Counted from the first letter of the stretch, positions 45,617 through 57,741 are shown. The stretch is DNA of 64,000 nt from Chaetoderma sp. LZ-2023a (GCA_034401795.1 CM067369.1:135782865-135846864), one strand, 5' to 3'. A program made the numbers and translations. The notes: generated by a model not told the origin, from the letters alone.

Positions 45617-45850
45617 TTAACATTCTGAAGGCTAAACCTGTCATGGCGGCCAATGCCGTGGTCTTGACATATTCATTTGGAGGTTACCAAGCTAATCATT
45701 TCAGTGGAAATCCAGAAAAATAGTCATCTCCTGGCCTACACATGGACACTGCCTAAGAATAAAATATTTAGTTTTTCTTGACCCCTTAACCGTCCAGCCG
45801 GCCACACGAACTCTTCATAAAGCTATTTTCACAAATTCCACTGGCTAAAG
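45617..45850. repeat. decayed TTAA-family element
   Basis: Starts TTAACATTCTGAAGG; contains AGTGGAAATCCAGAAAAATAG, TCATCTCCTGGCCTACACATG and TAGTTTTTCTTGACCCCTTAA. The central palindrome is eroded and the right end is uncertain. Confidence 0.5.
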
Positions 45851-46744
45851 GTGCATATTCACATCAAATGCGCAAAGATAAAACCGTCAAAATTGTATAC
45901 CCTTAAGGGTCCAAACCGCGTATCTAAATGTAACAACTCGAAATTAATTCCAAGATATGACAATTCCATCTCGCACAGATCAATACAACCTTTTTAGATG
46001 TCGAGTTGAATTAGAAACTTGTGTCTCAAAATTACACCAATCAATAGACAATCAAATAATCACATGCTAAGATCCTCCCCCCCCCCGCCCCCGACACCCG
46101 CCTCCCCACATCCGCTGTTTGGTACGTGCATCTACGTCCCTGTCTGACAGGCTGGTAACAAGTCTTATGTTCGTTTGAAAACCACTTTGCTTTGACTTGT
46201 CATAACACTACCCACCATTGCGCACGATAAGGGTGAAATTCCTTGACCTTAAATGAAGCCTCCCACCATCGTTTACTATTCATTCAGGCGCTATACTACG
46301 CCACAAATAAGAGATGCCCGGTATTTTTTAGCTTCTATTATGTGAAAGAAAATTATCTAGGCTTCAATTTACTTTTCAAGCAATCAGAAAAATCTAGCCT
46401 GTTTGCTACTCTGCTCCGGATATATACGCTGATTCACATAAACGAAAACTACAGAATTGCGGGTGTGGGATAAAAGCAGCCATACAGGTAAGCTTTGAAT
46501 ATTTTGAAACTAATTTGACTGGAAGGGCTACATGCCTCAACAGTTTCGTGTGCACTCAGCATGGAGTTCCGTCGATGGGTGTATACAGCAACCGACCATG
46601 TCGTCGGCAGTAAGGCCTTCCCCCAGCGACCAAACTATGAACCACGCGCCTCCTAGCGAGAAAGGTGTGAACCACATTGGGTTATCCTAGCTAGGTATAC
46701 CTCCAATAAAGTTCCCGTTGAGTGCCAGGGTAAGATCTAAGCTC
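45851..46744. other. spacer with hairpin scrap
   Basis: A C-run (about 46077-46095) and a PalA half-hairpin, AGCTTTGAATATTTTGAAACT (46492 on). Nothing else recognised. Confidence 0.45.
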
Positions 46745-46765
46745 AACAAGAACAAGAACAGGAGC

Positions 46766-46811
<46 letters not shown>

Positions 46812-46892
46812 GCGGCGGCGGCAGCAGCAGCAGCAGCAGCAACAACAACAACAACAACAATAAAAATAATAACAACAACAACAACAACAACA
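46745..46892. repeat. (CAA)n/(CAG)n microsatellite
   Basis: CAA triplets with an internal CAGCGGCGGCGGCAGCAG block. Poly-Leu and poly-Val antisense frames are artefacts. Confidence 0.95.
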
Positions 46893-47779
46893 TGTGAGAC
46901 TGGAACAATTAAGATGTAATTGTTAAGATTTAGCGTCAGCATCCCTAGCTGCATGACAGCACGCACGAAAGCTAGTTGAGGTGATTGAAAAACATGTCTG
47001 CCTGACTTAAAATATGGTCAAGGTAGTCGAAGAAAGAAAGTATAATTCAGATACACGTGCCATCTTGAAACACTTATTGTTTTCACGTGATACAATGTTA
47101 ATCCCTGATCCTTGGATGCCGACAATTTAATTGGCCAGAATAATGTCTAGGGTCACTATACATATCAAGACAAGAGCGTTGGGTCGGTGTGGGGTAGCCC
47201 ACACATCACACGATCATCTCTGACCACAGGGATTCTTGATTCACTTTTTGAATCGGCGTTAATCGGCCAACTACAATCGGCAGGTGTATACCTAGAATAA
47301 GTTGTACGCGCACAATAATGGTATGGCAAATTTTCAGTCAACCCGTACCGCTCTGATGTCAATATTCTATCCGAAATACAACACCAATAGCAAAGAAACT
47401 GGTGTACATTTTAAAACAATTTTGGTGGACGAAACATCTTACACCCAATTTTTTTTTTAGATGAACACCAACGTTCATATTTTAGATTAGATTAAAAATT
47501 GTAAAAATTTTTGACGTGGAATGGTAAGGATTAAGGAGACAAAATGGCTGTGCTCACAGACTAACACTGTTTTGATGTTCGAATTGTGATTTGAATTGTG
47601 TGAAATAATCTAACGTTACATCATAGCATTGGAGATTTGAGTAGTATTCCTTTAAAGAGTAGCCTAAAGCAGATTAACAGCGACAGGTTACTGAAAGAAT
47701 ACAGGAACGCCAACAGCTGGTTGGTGTTCCTAAATTCTTGATCATACATGACGCAGTGGCTAATTGATATACAGTGAAC
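46893..47779. other. unrecognised spacer
   Basis: About 0.9 kb with no recognised feature. Confidence 0.5.
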
Positions 47780-47989
47780 CTCGGGAATAACATAACATGT
47801 TTGCAAAAACGGAAACAAGTTAGTATAATTTTGAATACGATGTAGGAAATGATCTGTTGAATATTTTGAACATAATTGAATTGGAAGACACTGCTGCCTT
47901 AGGCAGCAATGTCTTCCAGTAGCATTATGTTGGAGGTATTTAACAGTACGTTTTATTTTGTTTTGTGAAGATGTCAGCTTATTTCTGAG
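47780..47989 (-). mobile_element. PalB MITE, complete
   Basis: 210 bp. Ends CTCGGGAATAACATAACATG and AAGATGTCAGCTTATTTCTGAG are imperfect inverted repeats. Left flank TTTTGAATACGATGTAGG is the reverse of the usual right flank. Hairpin CTGTTGAATATTTTGAACAT ... with tip GCTGCCTTAGGCAGC. Reference copy for PalB length. Confidence 0.8.
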
Positions 47990-48979
47990 CTAGTATGTCT
48001 ATAGTTAACAAAGCGTTGCTAATCGCTGTAACTTTCCCCTGAATTTTATCAATAGATGTGTTCTCTGAATATAAGCGCGTTATCTCACTACCTACACGCC
48101 ACAAATACCGTGTCTTGAAGAGCCCCTCGCAGACGGATGACTTCTGCACAAGACAGATCGACTTTCTTGAATAAGGAGAAAGCGTGAATGATTGACAGCT
48201 TATTGAGCGACAGATCACCCCTCGAAAAGAACCTTCAACGCGATACCTTGAGAGGCGGCTGAATTACGTCTTCTATAAAGACATCATTTGTAAAGATTTT
48301 CTTACCCGAAGGGGGACATTTTGTCTGATTAAATCGGATTTACCGGCACCAGATTTAGGCGTTACAGTTATAATTATTCTAAAGATTTCTTGCAGTAAAT
48401 CTCTCGATTCAGTCTCCGTATTCATCGTTAAGTCTGTGATATTGGAAATAGATAAAGACACGGGTCTTAGCCTACATAGTTTAATTGAAATCACGGAGTG
48501 CCTGACGGGTGGTTGACCGCGCTCGCCCGTCCCTGGGTCATAACTAATGATGCAATCTCTATCTATTACAATCTCTGGCCGGAGGGAATAATGTCATTCC
48601 TGTCCCCCTTCAGACAGTATCGAGTGCTGAAAAACACCATGTAATTACGAAGCACCGGGGATATGGCTAGTTGACATTTCCCTAGGTGTTTCCAGGCGAA
48701 TAAGTTGAAATAGGAGCCCACATTTTGATTTCCAGTTTAACGATGTACGTAATGGACTGATTGCGTAAACTTCACGTGTAATTCTAAACGATTTCGCACG
48801 TCACGGCGCAGTGCCTGGTTTGAGCTGGATACGATGAGCTGGTAGCTGCTAGATCAGGATGTATATAAACCAGCTTCAGAGACCACCTATGTTTAGGACC
48901 AATGGTTGGTGTGTCTATGAGACAGGTGGTTGTAGTAAAGAATCGCCAAGGATCCAAGAACATATACATTATTTGTATT
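47990..48979. other. repeat-poor unique spacer
   Basis: About 1 kb of balanced composition with no recognised repeats. Frames at 47979-48218 and 48273-48494 have no domain. Candidate conserved non-coding sequence by exclusion only. Confidence 0.4.
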
Positions 48980-49360
48980 AATGGAGAAATCCAGTTTTAG
49001 ATATACCACGCCCATCTTTAGCTAATCTCCACCCACACTTCGCCCGTGTTGAGATCGATCGACCCCTGAACTCCATGACTGTTAATCCCCAGAAAATTAT
49101 ACGGGTAAGCTGTTCAATATTTTAAAACTAATTTGACTGGGTGCTGTTGCTGCCAATTAGTTTCAAAATATTCAACAGAATGTTTATTATATAATAAAGG
49201 CATACAATTACGTACAACGACGCTTAGTCTGTCATCGATTAAGTGATCGTGACGAACTTATCTACGTCATTCATGACGTATTTGATTATGACGTCATCCT
49301 ACACGTCACGTAGTTGATTATGACGTCATATGATTGATGAATAAACTGGAAAGGTCATTG
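48980..49360 (+). mobile_element. PalA MITE, ends intact, hairpin half deleted
   Basis: AATGGAGAAATCCAGTTTTAG to TAAACTGGAAAGGTCATTG. The hairpin jumps from GCTGTTGCTGCC to AATTAGTTTCAAAATATTC (inner right arm lost). The distal arm carries TCATTCATGACGTATTTG and two TTATGACGTCAT motifs. Confidence 0.85.
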
Positions 49361-49794
49361 AGCCAACCACTCTATAACGGCTAATTGGCTAACGTACAAG
49401 ACAACTCTCGCGATGCACTTCGAATGTCGGACATAGCTAACTATAACAGGACTGACACGTCGGCTATATCCAGCGTGTGAATCTAGATGTCACCACCTGT
49501 CTTTTAGCAGGTATCATTTAGTAGCCATTACGATATAATTGTATGTGGATTATATACAAATCTAATGCTGGCGTGGTCGTGTTACGTCATGTCATTGGAG
49601 CAGGAAATGCTAGACAGGTGGTTGAATGTAGGGATTGAACACTTTCGTATACAATGTTACGCTTAATTGTTGTCTCCTAATTCAAATGAGTTCCTGTGAT
49701 GCAGCTGGTAGATTTTCAGATAATTACTTAAATAATCAACAATGAAAGTAATCGAATGAGGGATGAATATAGTTTGAGATATAAGAAAGAGATG
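49361..49794. other. unrecognised spacer
   Basis: No feature recognised. Confidence 0.5.
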
Positions 49795-50215
49795 AAATGA
49801 ATGAATGAATGAATGAATGAATGGATGGATGGATGGATGAATGGACGGACGGACGGACAGACGGACGGACGGACGGACGGACGGACGGACGAATGAATGA
49901 ATGAATGAATGAATGAATGGAAGAATGAATGAATGAATGAATGAATGAATGAATGAATGAATGAATGAATGAACGATTAACTGAGCGACCCAGTGATCGA
50001 GCGACCGACCATCCGACCAAATGAGTGAGAGACTGAATGATCAACCGAGAGACCAACTGACCGCCTGCCAGCCCGAGCGACTGCCCGTCCATCCGTCCGT
50101 CCGTCCATTCGCCCACATATCCGCTCGCCCGATCAACAGACCGACTGACCGACCGCCTGTCCGCCCGTTCGCCTGGCCGACCGACAAACCGACCGATCGA
50201 ATGAACCCAGTAGCA
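49795..50215. repeat. (GAAT)n/(GGAC)n tetranucleotide complex
   Basis: GAAT, GGAT and GGAC blocks (49795-49975) grade into a decayed CGACCGACC/CCGTCCGT zone to about 50200. Blocks differ by single substitutions, a typical slippage mosaic. Confidence 0.93.
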
Positions 50216-50454
50216 GTGTGACGGATGTGTAATTCTGTTTCATTTTCAGTGTGTAATGTACTAGTCATTTTCGAGAAAGCCGCATACTGCTAGAATATCA
50301 GAATCCAGTATATGTCCCCACGAGTGTTTTCTGATGCTGTGCTGCGTCTAGATTGTTTGACTATAATACCCAATCTGTTCTTCCATCTATTGGAACGATT
50401 TGTCAAAATCAAAACAGTGAGCTATGGAAAATTATCATAGAACTTGGCCTTCAA

Positions 50455-52379
50455 ACATTTGTCATCACAATATTGTATTAACTGATGGTTAGTATATCAT
50501 TCAATATAAACATTTGTCATCACAATATTGTATTAACTGATGGTTAGTATATCATTCAATATAAACATTTGTCATCACAATATTGTATTAACTGATGGTT
50601 AGTATATCATTCAATATAAACATTTGTCATCACAATATTGTATTAACTGATGGTTAGTATATCAATCAATATAAACATTTGTCATCACAATATTGTATTA
50701 ACTGATGGTTAGTATATCATTCAATATAAACATTTGTCATCACAACATTGTATTAACTGATGGTTAGTATATCATTCAATATAAACATTTGTCATCACAA
50801 TATTGTATCAACTGATGGTTAGTATATCATTCAATATAAACATTTGTCATCACAATATTGTATTAACTGATGGTTGGTATATCATTCAATATAAACATTT
50901 GTCATCACAATATTGTATTAACTGATGGTTAGTATATCATTCAATATAAACATTTGTCATCACAACATTGTATTAACTGATGGTTAGTATATCATTCAAT
51001 ATAAACATTTGTCATCACAATATTGTATTAACTGATGGTTAGTATATCATTCAATATACACATTTGTCATCACAATATTGTATTAACTGATGGTTAGTAT
51101 ATCATTCAATATAAACATTTGTCATCACAACATTGTATTAACTGATGGTTAGTATATCATTCAATATAAACATTTGTCATCACAACATTGTATTAACTGA
51201 TGGTTAGTATATCATTCAATATAAACATTTGTCATCACAACATTGTATTAACTGATGGTTAGTATATCATTCAATATAAACATTTGTCATCACAATATTG
51301 TATTAACTGATGGTTAGTATATCATTCAATATAAACATTTGTCATCACAATATTGTATTAACTGATGGTTAGTATATCATTCAATATAAACATTTGTCAT
51401 CACAACATTGTATTAACTGATGGTTAGTATATCATTCAATATAAACATTTGTCATCACAATATTGTATTAACTGATGGTTAGTATATCATTCAAAATAAA
51501 CATTTGTCATCACAACATTGTATTAACTGATGGTTAGTATATCATTCAATATAAACATTTGTCATCACAATATTGTATTAACTGATGGTTAGTATATCAT
51601 TCAATATACACATTTGTCATCACAACATTGTATTAACTGATGGTTAGTGTATCATTCAATATAAACATTTGTCATCACAATATTGTATTAACTGATGGTT
51701 AGTATATCATTCAATATAAACATTTGTCATCACAATATTGTATCAACTGATGGTTAGTATATCATTCAATATAAACATTTGTCATCACAATATTGTATTA
51801 ACTGATGGTTAGTATATCATTCAATATAAACATTTGTCATCACAATATTGTATTAACTGATGGTTAGTATATCATTCAATATAAACATTTGTCATCACAA
51901 TATTGTATTAACTGATGGTTAGTATATCATTCAATATAAACATTTGTCATCACAATATTGTATTAACTGATGGTTAGTATATCATTCAATATAAACATTT
52001 GTCATCACAATATTGTATTAACTGATGGTTAGTATATCATTCAATATAAACATTTGTCATCACAATATTGTATTAACTGATGGTTAGTATATCATTCAAT
52101 ATAAACATTTGTCATCACAATATTGTATTAACTGATGGTTAGTATATCATTCAATATAAACATTTGTCATCACAATATTGTATTAACTGATGGTTAGTAT
52201 ATCATTCAATATAAACATTTGTCATCACAACATTGTATTAACTGATGGTTAGTATATCATTCAATATAAACATTTGTCATCACAATATTGTATTAACTGA
52301 TGGTTAGTATATCATTCAATATAAACATTTGTCATCACAACATTGTATTAACTGATGGTTAGTATATCATTCAATATAA
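50455..52379. repeat. 55-bp minisatellite, 35 copies
   Basis: Exactly 35 head-to-tail 55-bp units (ACATTTGTCATCACAAYATT ... CATTCAATATAA). The main polymorphism is T/C at unit position 17: C in units 6, 10, 13, 14, 15, 18, 20, 22, 33 and 35. Rarer variants recur in non-adjacent units: TATCA in 7 and 24, ATACA in 11 and 21. No length variants or frame-preserving coding. High homogeneity points to recent amplification or homogenisation. Confidence 0.98.
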
Positions 52380-52696
52380 ACTAATAAGGAAATCCCTCCT
52401 TGGGTTAAGAACGTGTGTATTTGCATATAGAACACGGCGTTTCTTGACCATAACAGATCATTAAACAGGCAGAATGGTCAATGACATCCAAGATGCGATG
52501 AATACAGCTTTCCATCAACTTACTACGCAACTATTAAAAATGCTTGATTCTATCTGTTGGCAAAATAACCAACCGCGTGCTTGCCACAGACTGATCCATT
52601 TGTGCAAGACTGCCACGTGCATGCGATATGGACCAGAAGGGGTTGCAAATTACAACTGCGAGTGACCACCAACTTTCAAATTATTACATAATCCTG
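52380..52696. other. unrecognised spacer
   Basis: A 63-codon frame (52474-52665, +) has no recognised motif. Confidence 0.4.
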
Positions 52697-52768
52697 ATAC
52701 GGCAGGGTTCTGGCCCTGTATTTGCCAAGTACCAGCACAGTAACTTGCGCTATCCGGGAAGGAGCTAA
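52697..52768. repeat. GGCC-family element, decayed
   Basis: GATACGGCAGGGTTCTGGCCC and CAGTAACTTGCGCTATCCGG: same ends and order as the other copies, with a diverged centre. Confidence 0.5.
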
Positions 52769-53108
52769 TAATGTTTGGATGAACTTGTCTTTATAGCACA
52801 CTATAGCACACAAATTCTAATAAAGACAAGCACCAGTAATTGTTTCAAAGATTTTAAGCTTTGGTTGAAGATGAAAATGCATGCTCAGCCGATTGCCATA
52901 GTGAACATGTAGATGAAGTATGAATCCAAAGAGCACATTTGGGAAGATAGGAACGATGTGCAACTTATGGCCCAGGTCCACGCAGAGTGGCAAAATGTTT
53001 GATTCCAGCGGTGCTTGGAGAGAAGCAATTATATCTTTTGATGAAGTACTGAAGAATGTATGTTTTCATTGAATATGTATACGTGTGACAGAAGTCAAGA
53101 GAAAACCA
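52769..53108. other. unrecognised spacer
   Basis: No feature recognised. Confidence 0.5.
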
Positions 53109-53116
53109 GCAAAGCA

Positions 53117-53567
53117 TAGGTTTGTGCGATTACTGCGTTGAGTGATCGCGATCGATTATTAAAAAATAATCGTGATTACTCGATTAATCAGCTTGGATAC
53201 AAATTACCAAGACATAACAACAAAAGAATATCAATGACAAAAATTGCAATGGTGTTTAGAAAAGTCCATTTGCAGGGCAAGAGAAGACTATTTTTGACAA
53301 TGTGTCATTGGAATTGAGCCAGGCATTCCAGTAATACATTTTCAAAAATAGTTTTCTCTTGCCCTACAAATGGACATACATTCACTAAGCAAAATGTAAT
53401 TTTTCATGACCGATCGCATTAAAAAGTAATTTAAAGTTAGGTTTTGAAATATTTTGTGCAATAGAAAATGGTCGCGATTATTCGATTATTTAATTTTTAA
53501 TCATATAAATTCACGATTTAAAACTTAATCGCGATTTTCGATTCAATCACGTAATCACCCAAGCCTA
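53117..53567. mobile_element. hAT-like nonautonomous element, second copy
   Basis: 451 bp. Ends TAGGTTTGTGCGATTAC and (complement) TAGGCTTGGGTGATTAC. 8-bp duplication GCAAAGCA (53109-53116) / GCCAAGCA (53568-53575), one mismatch. Same AATCG-rich ends as 34766-35164. It contains a more complete TTAA-family palindrome (TTTGCAGGGCAAGAGAAGAC ... GTTTTCTCTTGCCCTACAAA) at the same internal place, so that core is part of the hAT-like unit. Confidence 0.87.
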
Positions 53568-53756
53568 GCCAAGCATATGATAAACTAGCTGCAGTTGGCA
53601 TTGTACAACCAACTGCCGTGAGTGTGCGCCGTAGCTTACGCAATGGAGACGTGAGAGCAGAAGCTCTTCTTTTCGCTGGAGATATAAAACAATGTCAAAT
53701 GGTTGTGTTATAGTTGTGATGTCTATGGAAGTAAGCACAGTATGGTGTATGCAGTA

Positions 53757-53867
53757 ATAAGTCCACTGATAACGCAGATTATGGACAGGTTCCGGGAAGA
53801 TACAGGGCCACATTGGCCCGATATTGGCCCAGTTCCAGCCCAGTAATCTGTGTTATGAGGGACTTAT
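53757..53867. repeat. GGCC-family element, best ends
   Basis: ATAAGTCCACTGATAACGCAG at the left and TGTTATGAGGGACTTAT at the right are inverted. Inside: GGCCACATTGGCCCGATATTG and GGCCCAGTTCCAGCCCAG. 111 bp. Confidence 0.68.
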
Positions 53868-54328
53868 ATGACATATGTACAAGAGAACGTATGGCATGAT
53901 GAATGTGGTAGTAAGACTGGTATGAATATATGAGTTTGACATTCTCCGACATTTGCTCATAATAATCCTCGATCTCCTATGTCATTTAAATTTAGCACAC
54001 GACTGGACTCGTTCGAACGCCTTTCGATCATATTAACCCGTATATATGTCTTGAAGCTGTCCATTGTAATTATTAACTAAATAAAGGAATTAATTTAAAT
54101 GATCTTAAATAACACGAACTTTTGAGATAACACGCCATGTGTGCGGCTCATAGGCATGGTGGAATTGCACTGAGTAACGTTAATCAGATTTCTGATTGTA
54201 TCGGTAGAACACAATACACAGTCTGAAAATAAATGATCGGATGGGTAACATACCGCACAGAGGATCCCAAGAAAAATTAAATTGATGGTAGAGAGATTAA
54301 GTATTTTCTGCCCTTCTGAAGAACATCC
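53868..54328. other. unrecognised spacer
   Basis: No feature recognised. A short (CCCA)n runs at about 54329-54353. Confidence 0.5.
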
Positions 54329-54397
54329 ACCCACCCACCCACCCACCCACCCATTCCATCAGATCTTTAGCAGCAACAATGGTAACAACTATTGTTG

Positions 54398-54482
54398 TTG
54401 TCGTCGCCGCAATCGTCGATGTCGTCGTCGTTGTCGTCGTCGTCGAAAACGCTGTCGTTGCATCATCATATCAGTAGCAGCA

Positions 54483-54531
<49 letters not shown>

Positions 54532-54576
54532 TAATAGTAGTAGTAGTAGTAGTAGTAGCAGCAGTAGTAACAGCAT

Positions 54577-54654
<78 letters not shown>

Positions 54655-54670
54655 CAGTAGTAACAGTAGT

Positions 54671-54756
<86 letters not shown>

Positions 54757-54767
54757 CAGGAGCAGCA

Positions 54768-54816
<49 letters not shown>

Positions 54817-54838
54817 CAGTAGTAGTAGTAGTAGTAGT

Positions 54839-54882
<44 letters not shown>

Positions 54883-54911
54883 TAACAGCAGCAGCAGCAA
54901 CAGCAGCAGCA
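54398..54911. repeat. (AGC)n/(AGT)n trinucleotide tract
   Basis: About 510 bp of alternating blocks of AGC and AGT triplets, preceded by GTC triplets. All triplets stay in register, so the three forward frames read as poly-Ser, poly-Ala/Val and stop-rich, and the minus frames as poly-Leu, poly-Cys/Tyr. The very long open frames are produced by the repeat; not a gene. Confidence 0.96.
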
Positions 54912-55062
54912 CCCCATTTGACACGTTTTATAATAACTCTGTTTCTACCGGAATGATATTCTTCAACAAGTGGATGTGTGTTCTATGGGTCACGAAGACG
55001 TGTGCCAATGTTGGCCCGAAAGCCAAACCGCAACACTTTTCAGCAACATTGTTTCCAAAATA

Positions 55063-55250
55063 GATGCAACGCGCCAATATCGAATTTGTGCCATTGGCCA
55101 TTTCGCAGGGACCATTTGATATTGGCGCGCCCGTTGGTAAACGCCGCAGGTCCAATATCGAATTTGATATCGGTGCGCCCGTTGGTCAACGACGCAGGGG
55201 CCAATGCCAAATTAGATATTGGCGTGCCCGTTGGTCAACGGCCCATGGAC
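55063..55250 (+). repeat. degenerate tandem repeat (CGCCCGTTGGTCAACG)
   Basis: Three to four diverged units of about 55-60 bp, each with CGCAG, CCAATATCGAATTTG-like and GCGCCCGTTGGTCAACG-like parts. Related units recur at 57742-57990. Confidence 0.65.
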
Positions 55251-55399
55251 AAATTGATTGAAAAAGTATTTTAATAACTGCGTAATCTAGAAAAATTCTG
55301 TGAGTAAATAGCCTGACACGTGTTCTCCTTCGTGAGAGCAAAAAGTGTGAAGGATCTAAGCTTGTACTGTCAGCCCCTTTTATACCCCCACGCTGTGAG

Positions 55400-55770
55400 A
55401 GCGGAAGTAAGCTGGACTATGATAAAATATGGGCATATTCCTCCATATTTTGGCCGTGCACTATTTTTTGGCAGTTCGCAGTGCAAGTATTTTCGTGGCT
55501 TGGCGATGCATATTTGGTGGTTCGTTACACTTTGGCGGTGCACTCCCCACCCCCCCCCCCCCACCCCCGCATTGCATTTTGGAGTTGCACACAATTTTGG
55601 CGGTGCTAAACGCGTTCGGCGGTGCAACGGTTTTTCATGGATCATGGCCATTTTTCGGTGGTGTATATTTTTTATGGTGCGCTAAATTTTAATCGCGCAA
55701 AACATTTCAAAAAAATTTGGGGGTGGGTGGGTGGCGTGCACACAATTTTGGCGGTGCAAAGCAGTTTGGC
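55400..55770 (+). repeat. degenerate TTTGGCGGTGCA repeat
   Basis: Words such as TTTTGGCCGTGCA, TTTGGTGGTTCG, CTTTGGCGGTGCA and TTTTGGCGGTGCTA recur about a dozen times at irregular spacing, interrupted by a C-run (55546-55566). Non-coding. Confidence 0.65.
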
Positions 55771-56516
55771 GGTGCAATAGAAAAAAAATAAGTCAGTTGG
55801 TGTATAATTATCTTTGCGGGCATCACTACGATTCAGACTTTATTGCGTTTCCTTTGTTGCATGGCAATCATCATAGGCACACGATTGCTTGCATGATATC
55901 CGTGATCTGAAGTTGTTATCCGTTAGGGCGATGGGGTGGGTGCGGCTGGGACCTTTCGGTTGGGAGGACGGCGAGGGATTGTTTGTTTGGGTGAAGACAC
56001 GTGAGTTATCGCTCTGGTCTATATTCATTGAATGCCCCTTTTCATATAGTCCAGCCTAGCAATTGGGATCAGACAGGTCGTTTGGTCTGCTAATAGTGTT
56101 TGCGGCGCTTCTGCAAGAGTATTGAATGTGACAATCTTGGCAGGTGAATTAATTTATTTTGTGTGATTGAAATGACGTCAGCGTCTGTTCTGATGTTGTG
56201 ATAGGTAGGGAGAGTCTGGTTTTAGACTTAAAATGGAATCTGATGATGACTCTTATAACTGAAGATCGGGCGATGGGTTGCCTGTTACCCTGATAGATTG
56301 ATGCTGATCGGTTCAATAGTGTGGAGCTGGTGTATCCGGTGCCATACTTTTAATCTTCATCAAATGGTGGAGTTACTGTCAGCATAGTCTGACGTGAGAA
56401 GCTGGATGATTCTGAAACTCACGCCGTTTCTCTGTGTCCAGGTTTGTTGAAATATCTGAAGACTGGTATATTAAATCGCTCACGTTTTCATAAGCCAGGG
56501 CAAAGCTACTTTCAGT
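55771..56516. other. unrecognised spacer
   Basis: No gene or repeat recognised. Confidence 0.45.
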
Positions 56517-56519
56517 AAC

Positions 56520-56966
56520 CGTCGATCCCCCAAGGAACACCCACAGAAACCCGTTCTAGGCATGCCCTCCCACAAACTGTAACATCTTCAAGAACACGGA
56601 AAGCACAGGTTCTTCATGAACTCCCAGATGGGACACGCATACACCGCTGAAGTCATAGGCAATTGCCAAACAAGGAATGTTGTAAATCTTTTAACTTGCA
56701 AATCCTGGCCACAAACAATGTGGGAGAAACATTGTATCCGCTCAGAATACGTATCTAAGCGCACCTGCGCTCAATCAGCAACTTACTCATCAAGCATTTC
56801 AATAAACCTGGACACACCAGAAACGACACTGCATTTCAGAATTAACCAAGTTACCCGGTTAGATCCCGTTGACAGCAACTCCACATTTTTGAAAGGACAA
56901 AATGAATGTCACTGGACACACCTGTTCAGCACTATGGAACCAATCAGCATCAACCTAGCCAGGTAA
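56520..56966 (+). pseudogene. Penelope-like element, GIY-YIG endonuclease end
   Basis: Looks like the C-terminal region of a Penelope-like retroelement protein, whose GIY-YIG nuclease nicks the target. Seen: HLQEHGKHRFFMNSQMG, then CQTRNVVNLLTCK (family 'C.t.nVvYLi.C..C...YVGeT'), later LHFRINQVTRLDP and ECHWTHLFSTMEPISINL (family 'R...E..Wi..L.t..P.glN'). The order and spacing fit. The tyrosine of the first motif is N, and the YVGET-like motif is replaced (WPQTMWEK), so the nuclease is dead. A stop at 56580 precedes the frame and no reverse transcriptase is found upstream: 5' truncated. Identified from remembered family patterns, not a search. Confidence 0.55.
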
Positions 56967-57335
56967 CGGTCACTCCCATCCCCTGACTACCAGCCACCCA
57001 CAGGCTGAACCGTCTGTACATCGTTATTAGCTCCTCGATTGAAACTTATATCAACGATAAAGTTGTCCTTTTTAGTACCCCTATTGACTAATATACTCAG
57101 TAATCTGCTAATGGAGAGAGCCACGGTACGCAAATGTGTGGATGCTAAATTGCGTGAAAGGTCATTTCCATCAATTACTAAACGTACCGCTAATGAGGTA
57201 CCCTTATATTTATGTGACAATCACAATATACGTAATTGAGCCCGTATAAGGATCAAATATGGCGCACGAACAGGCATCTGTGCAACGAACGAATACCTAA
57301 TTTGCGTCGTTGGTTACTAGCGCAGACCCAATGTC
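56967..57335. other. unrecognised spacer, possibly retroelement tail
   Basis: May include the 3' untranslated tail of the preceding remnant. Open frames on both strands (56987-57239) have no clear family match. Confidence 0.35.
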
Positions 57336-57741
57336 CAATGGACCTTTCCAGTTTATCCATCACTCAAATGACGTCATAATCAACGACCTGACGTGTAGGA
57401 TGACGTCATAATCAATGACGTCATGAATGTCGTGGATAAGTTCGTCACGAACGCTTAATTGATAACGGACTAAGCGTTGCTGTACGAATTGTATGTCTTT
57501 ACTATTTAATAAAACATGCTGTTGAAGATTTTGAACCCAATTTGACTGGAGGCTGTTGCTGCCATACGCAGCCACAACACCCAATCAAATTAGTTTCAAA
57601 ATTTTCAATAGCTTACCTGCATAGTTTTCTGGAAATTGATAGTCGGATAGTTTAGGGATCGATCGATCACACCACGGGCGAAATGTGGGCGGGGCTTAGC
57701 TGAAGATGGGCGGGAAAAGATAAAACTGGATTCCTCCATTG
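57336..57741 (-). mobile_element. PalA MITE, complete
   Basis: CAATGGACCTTTCCAGTTTATC to AAACTGGATTCCTCCATTG: matching inverted ends. Two closely spaced ATGACGTCATAATCAA motifs plus CAATGACGTCATGAATG. Hairpin TGCTGTTGAAGATTTTGAAC with tip GCCATACGC and AGTTTCAAAATTTTCAATAG. GATCGATCGATCACACC and GCGGGGCTTAGC arm. Confidence 0.88.

Noticed and set aside
50455..52379. CRISPR-like array
   Set aside because: Units are contiguous identical 55-mers with no distinct spacers, in a eukaryotic context; it is a minisatellite.
54282..55063. Frames of 223-224 codons (poly-Ser, poly-Ala/Val) and minus-strand poly-Leu
   Set aside because: Entirely generated by the AGC/AGT triplet tract; no non-repetitive domain attached.
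57336..57741. Definite target duplication for PalA
   Set aside because: CAAT...ATTG symmetry at the ends could be part of the inverted repeat; flanks of several copies gave no consistent duplication, so none is claimed.
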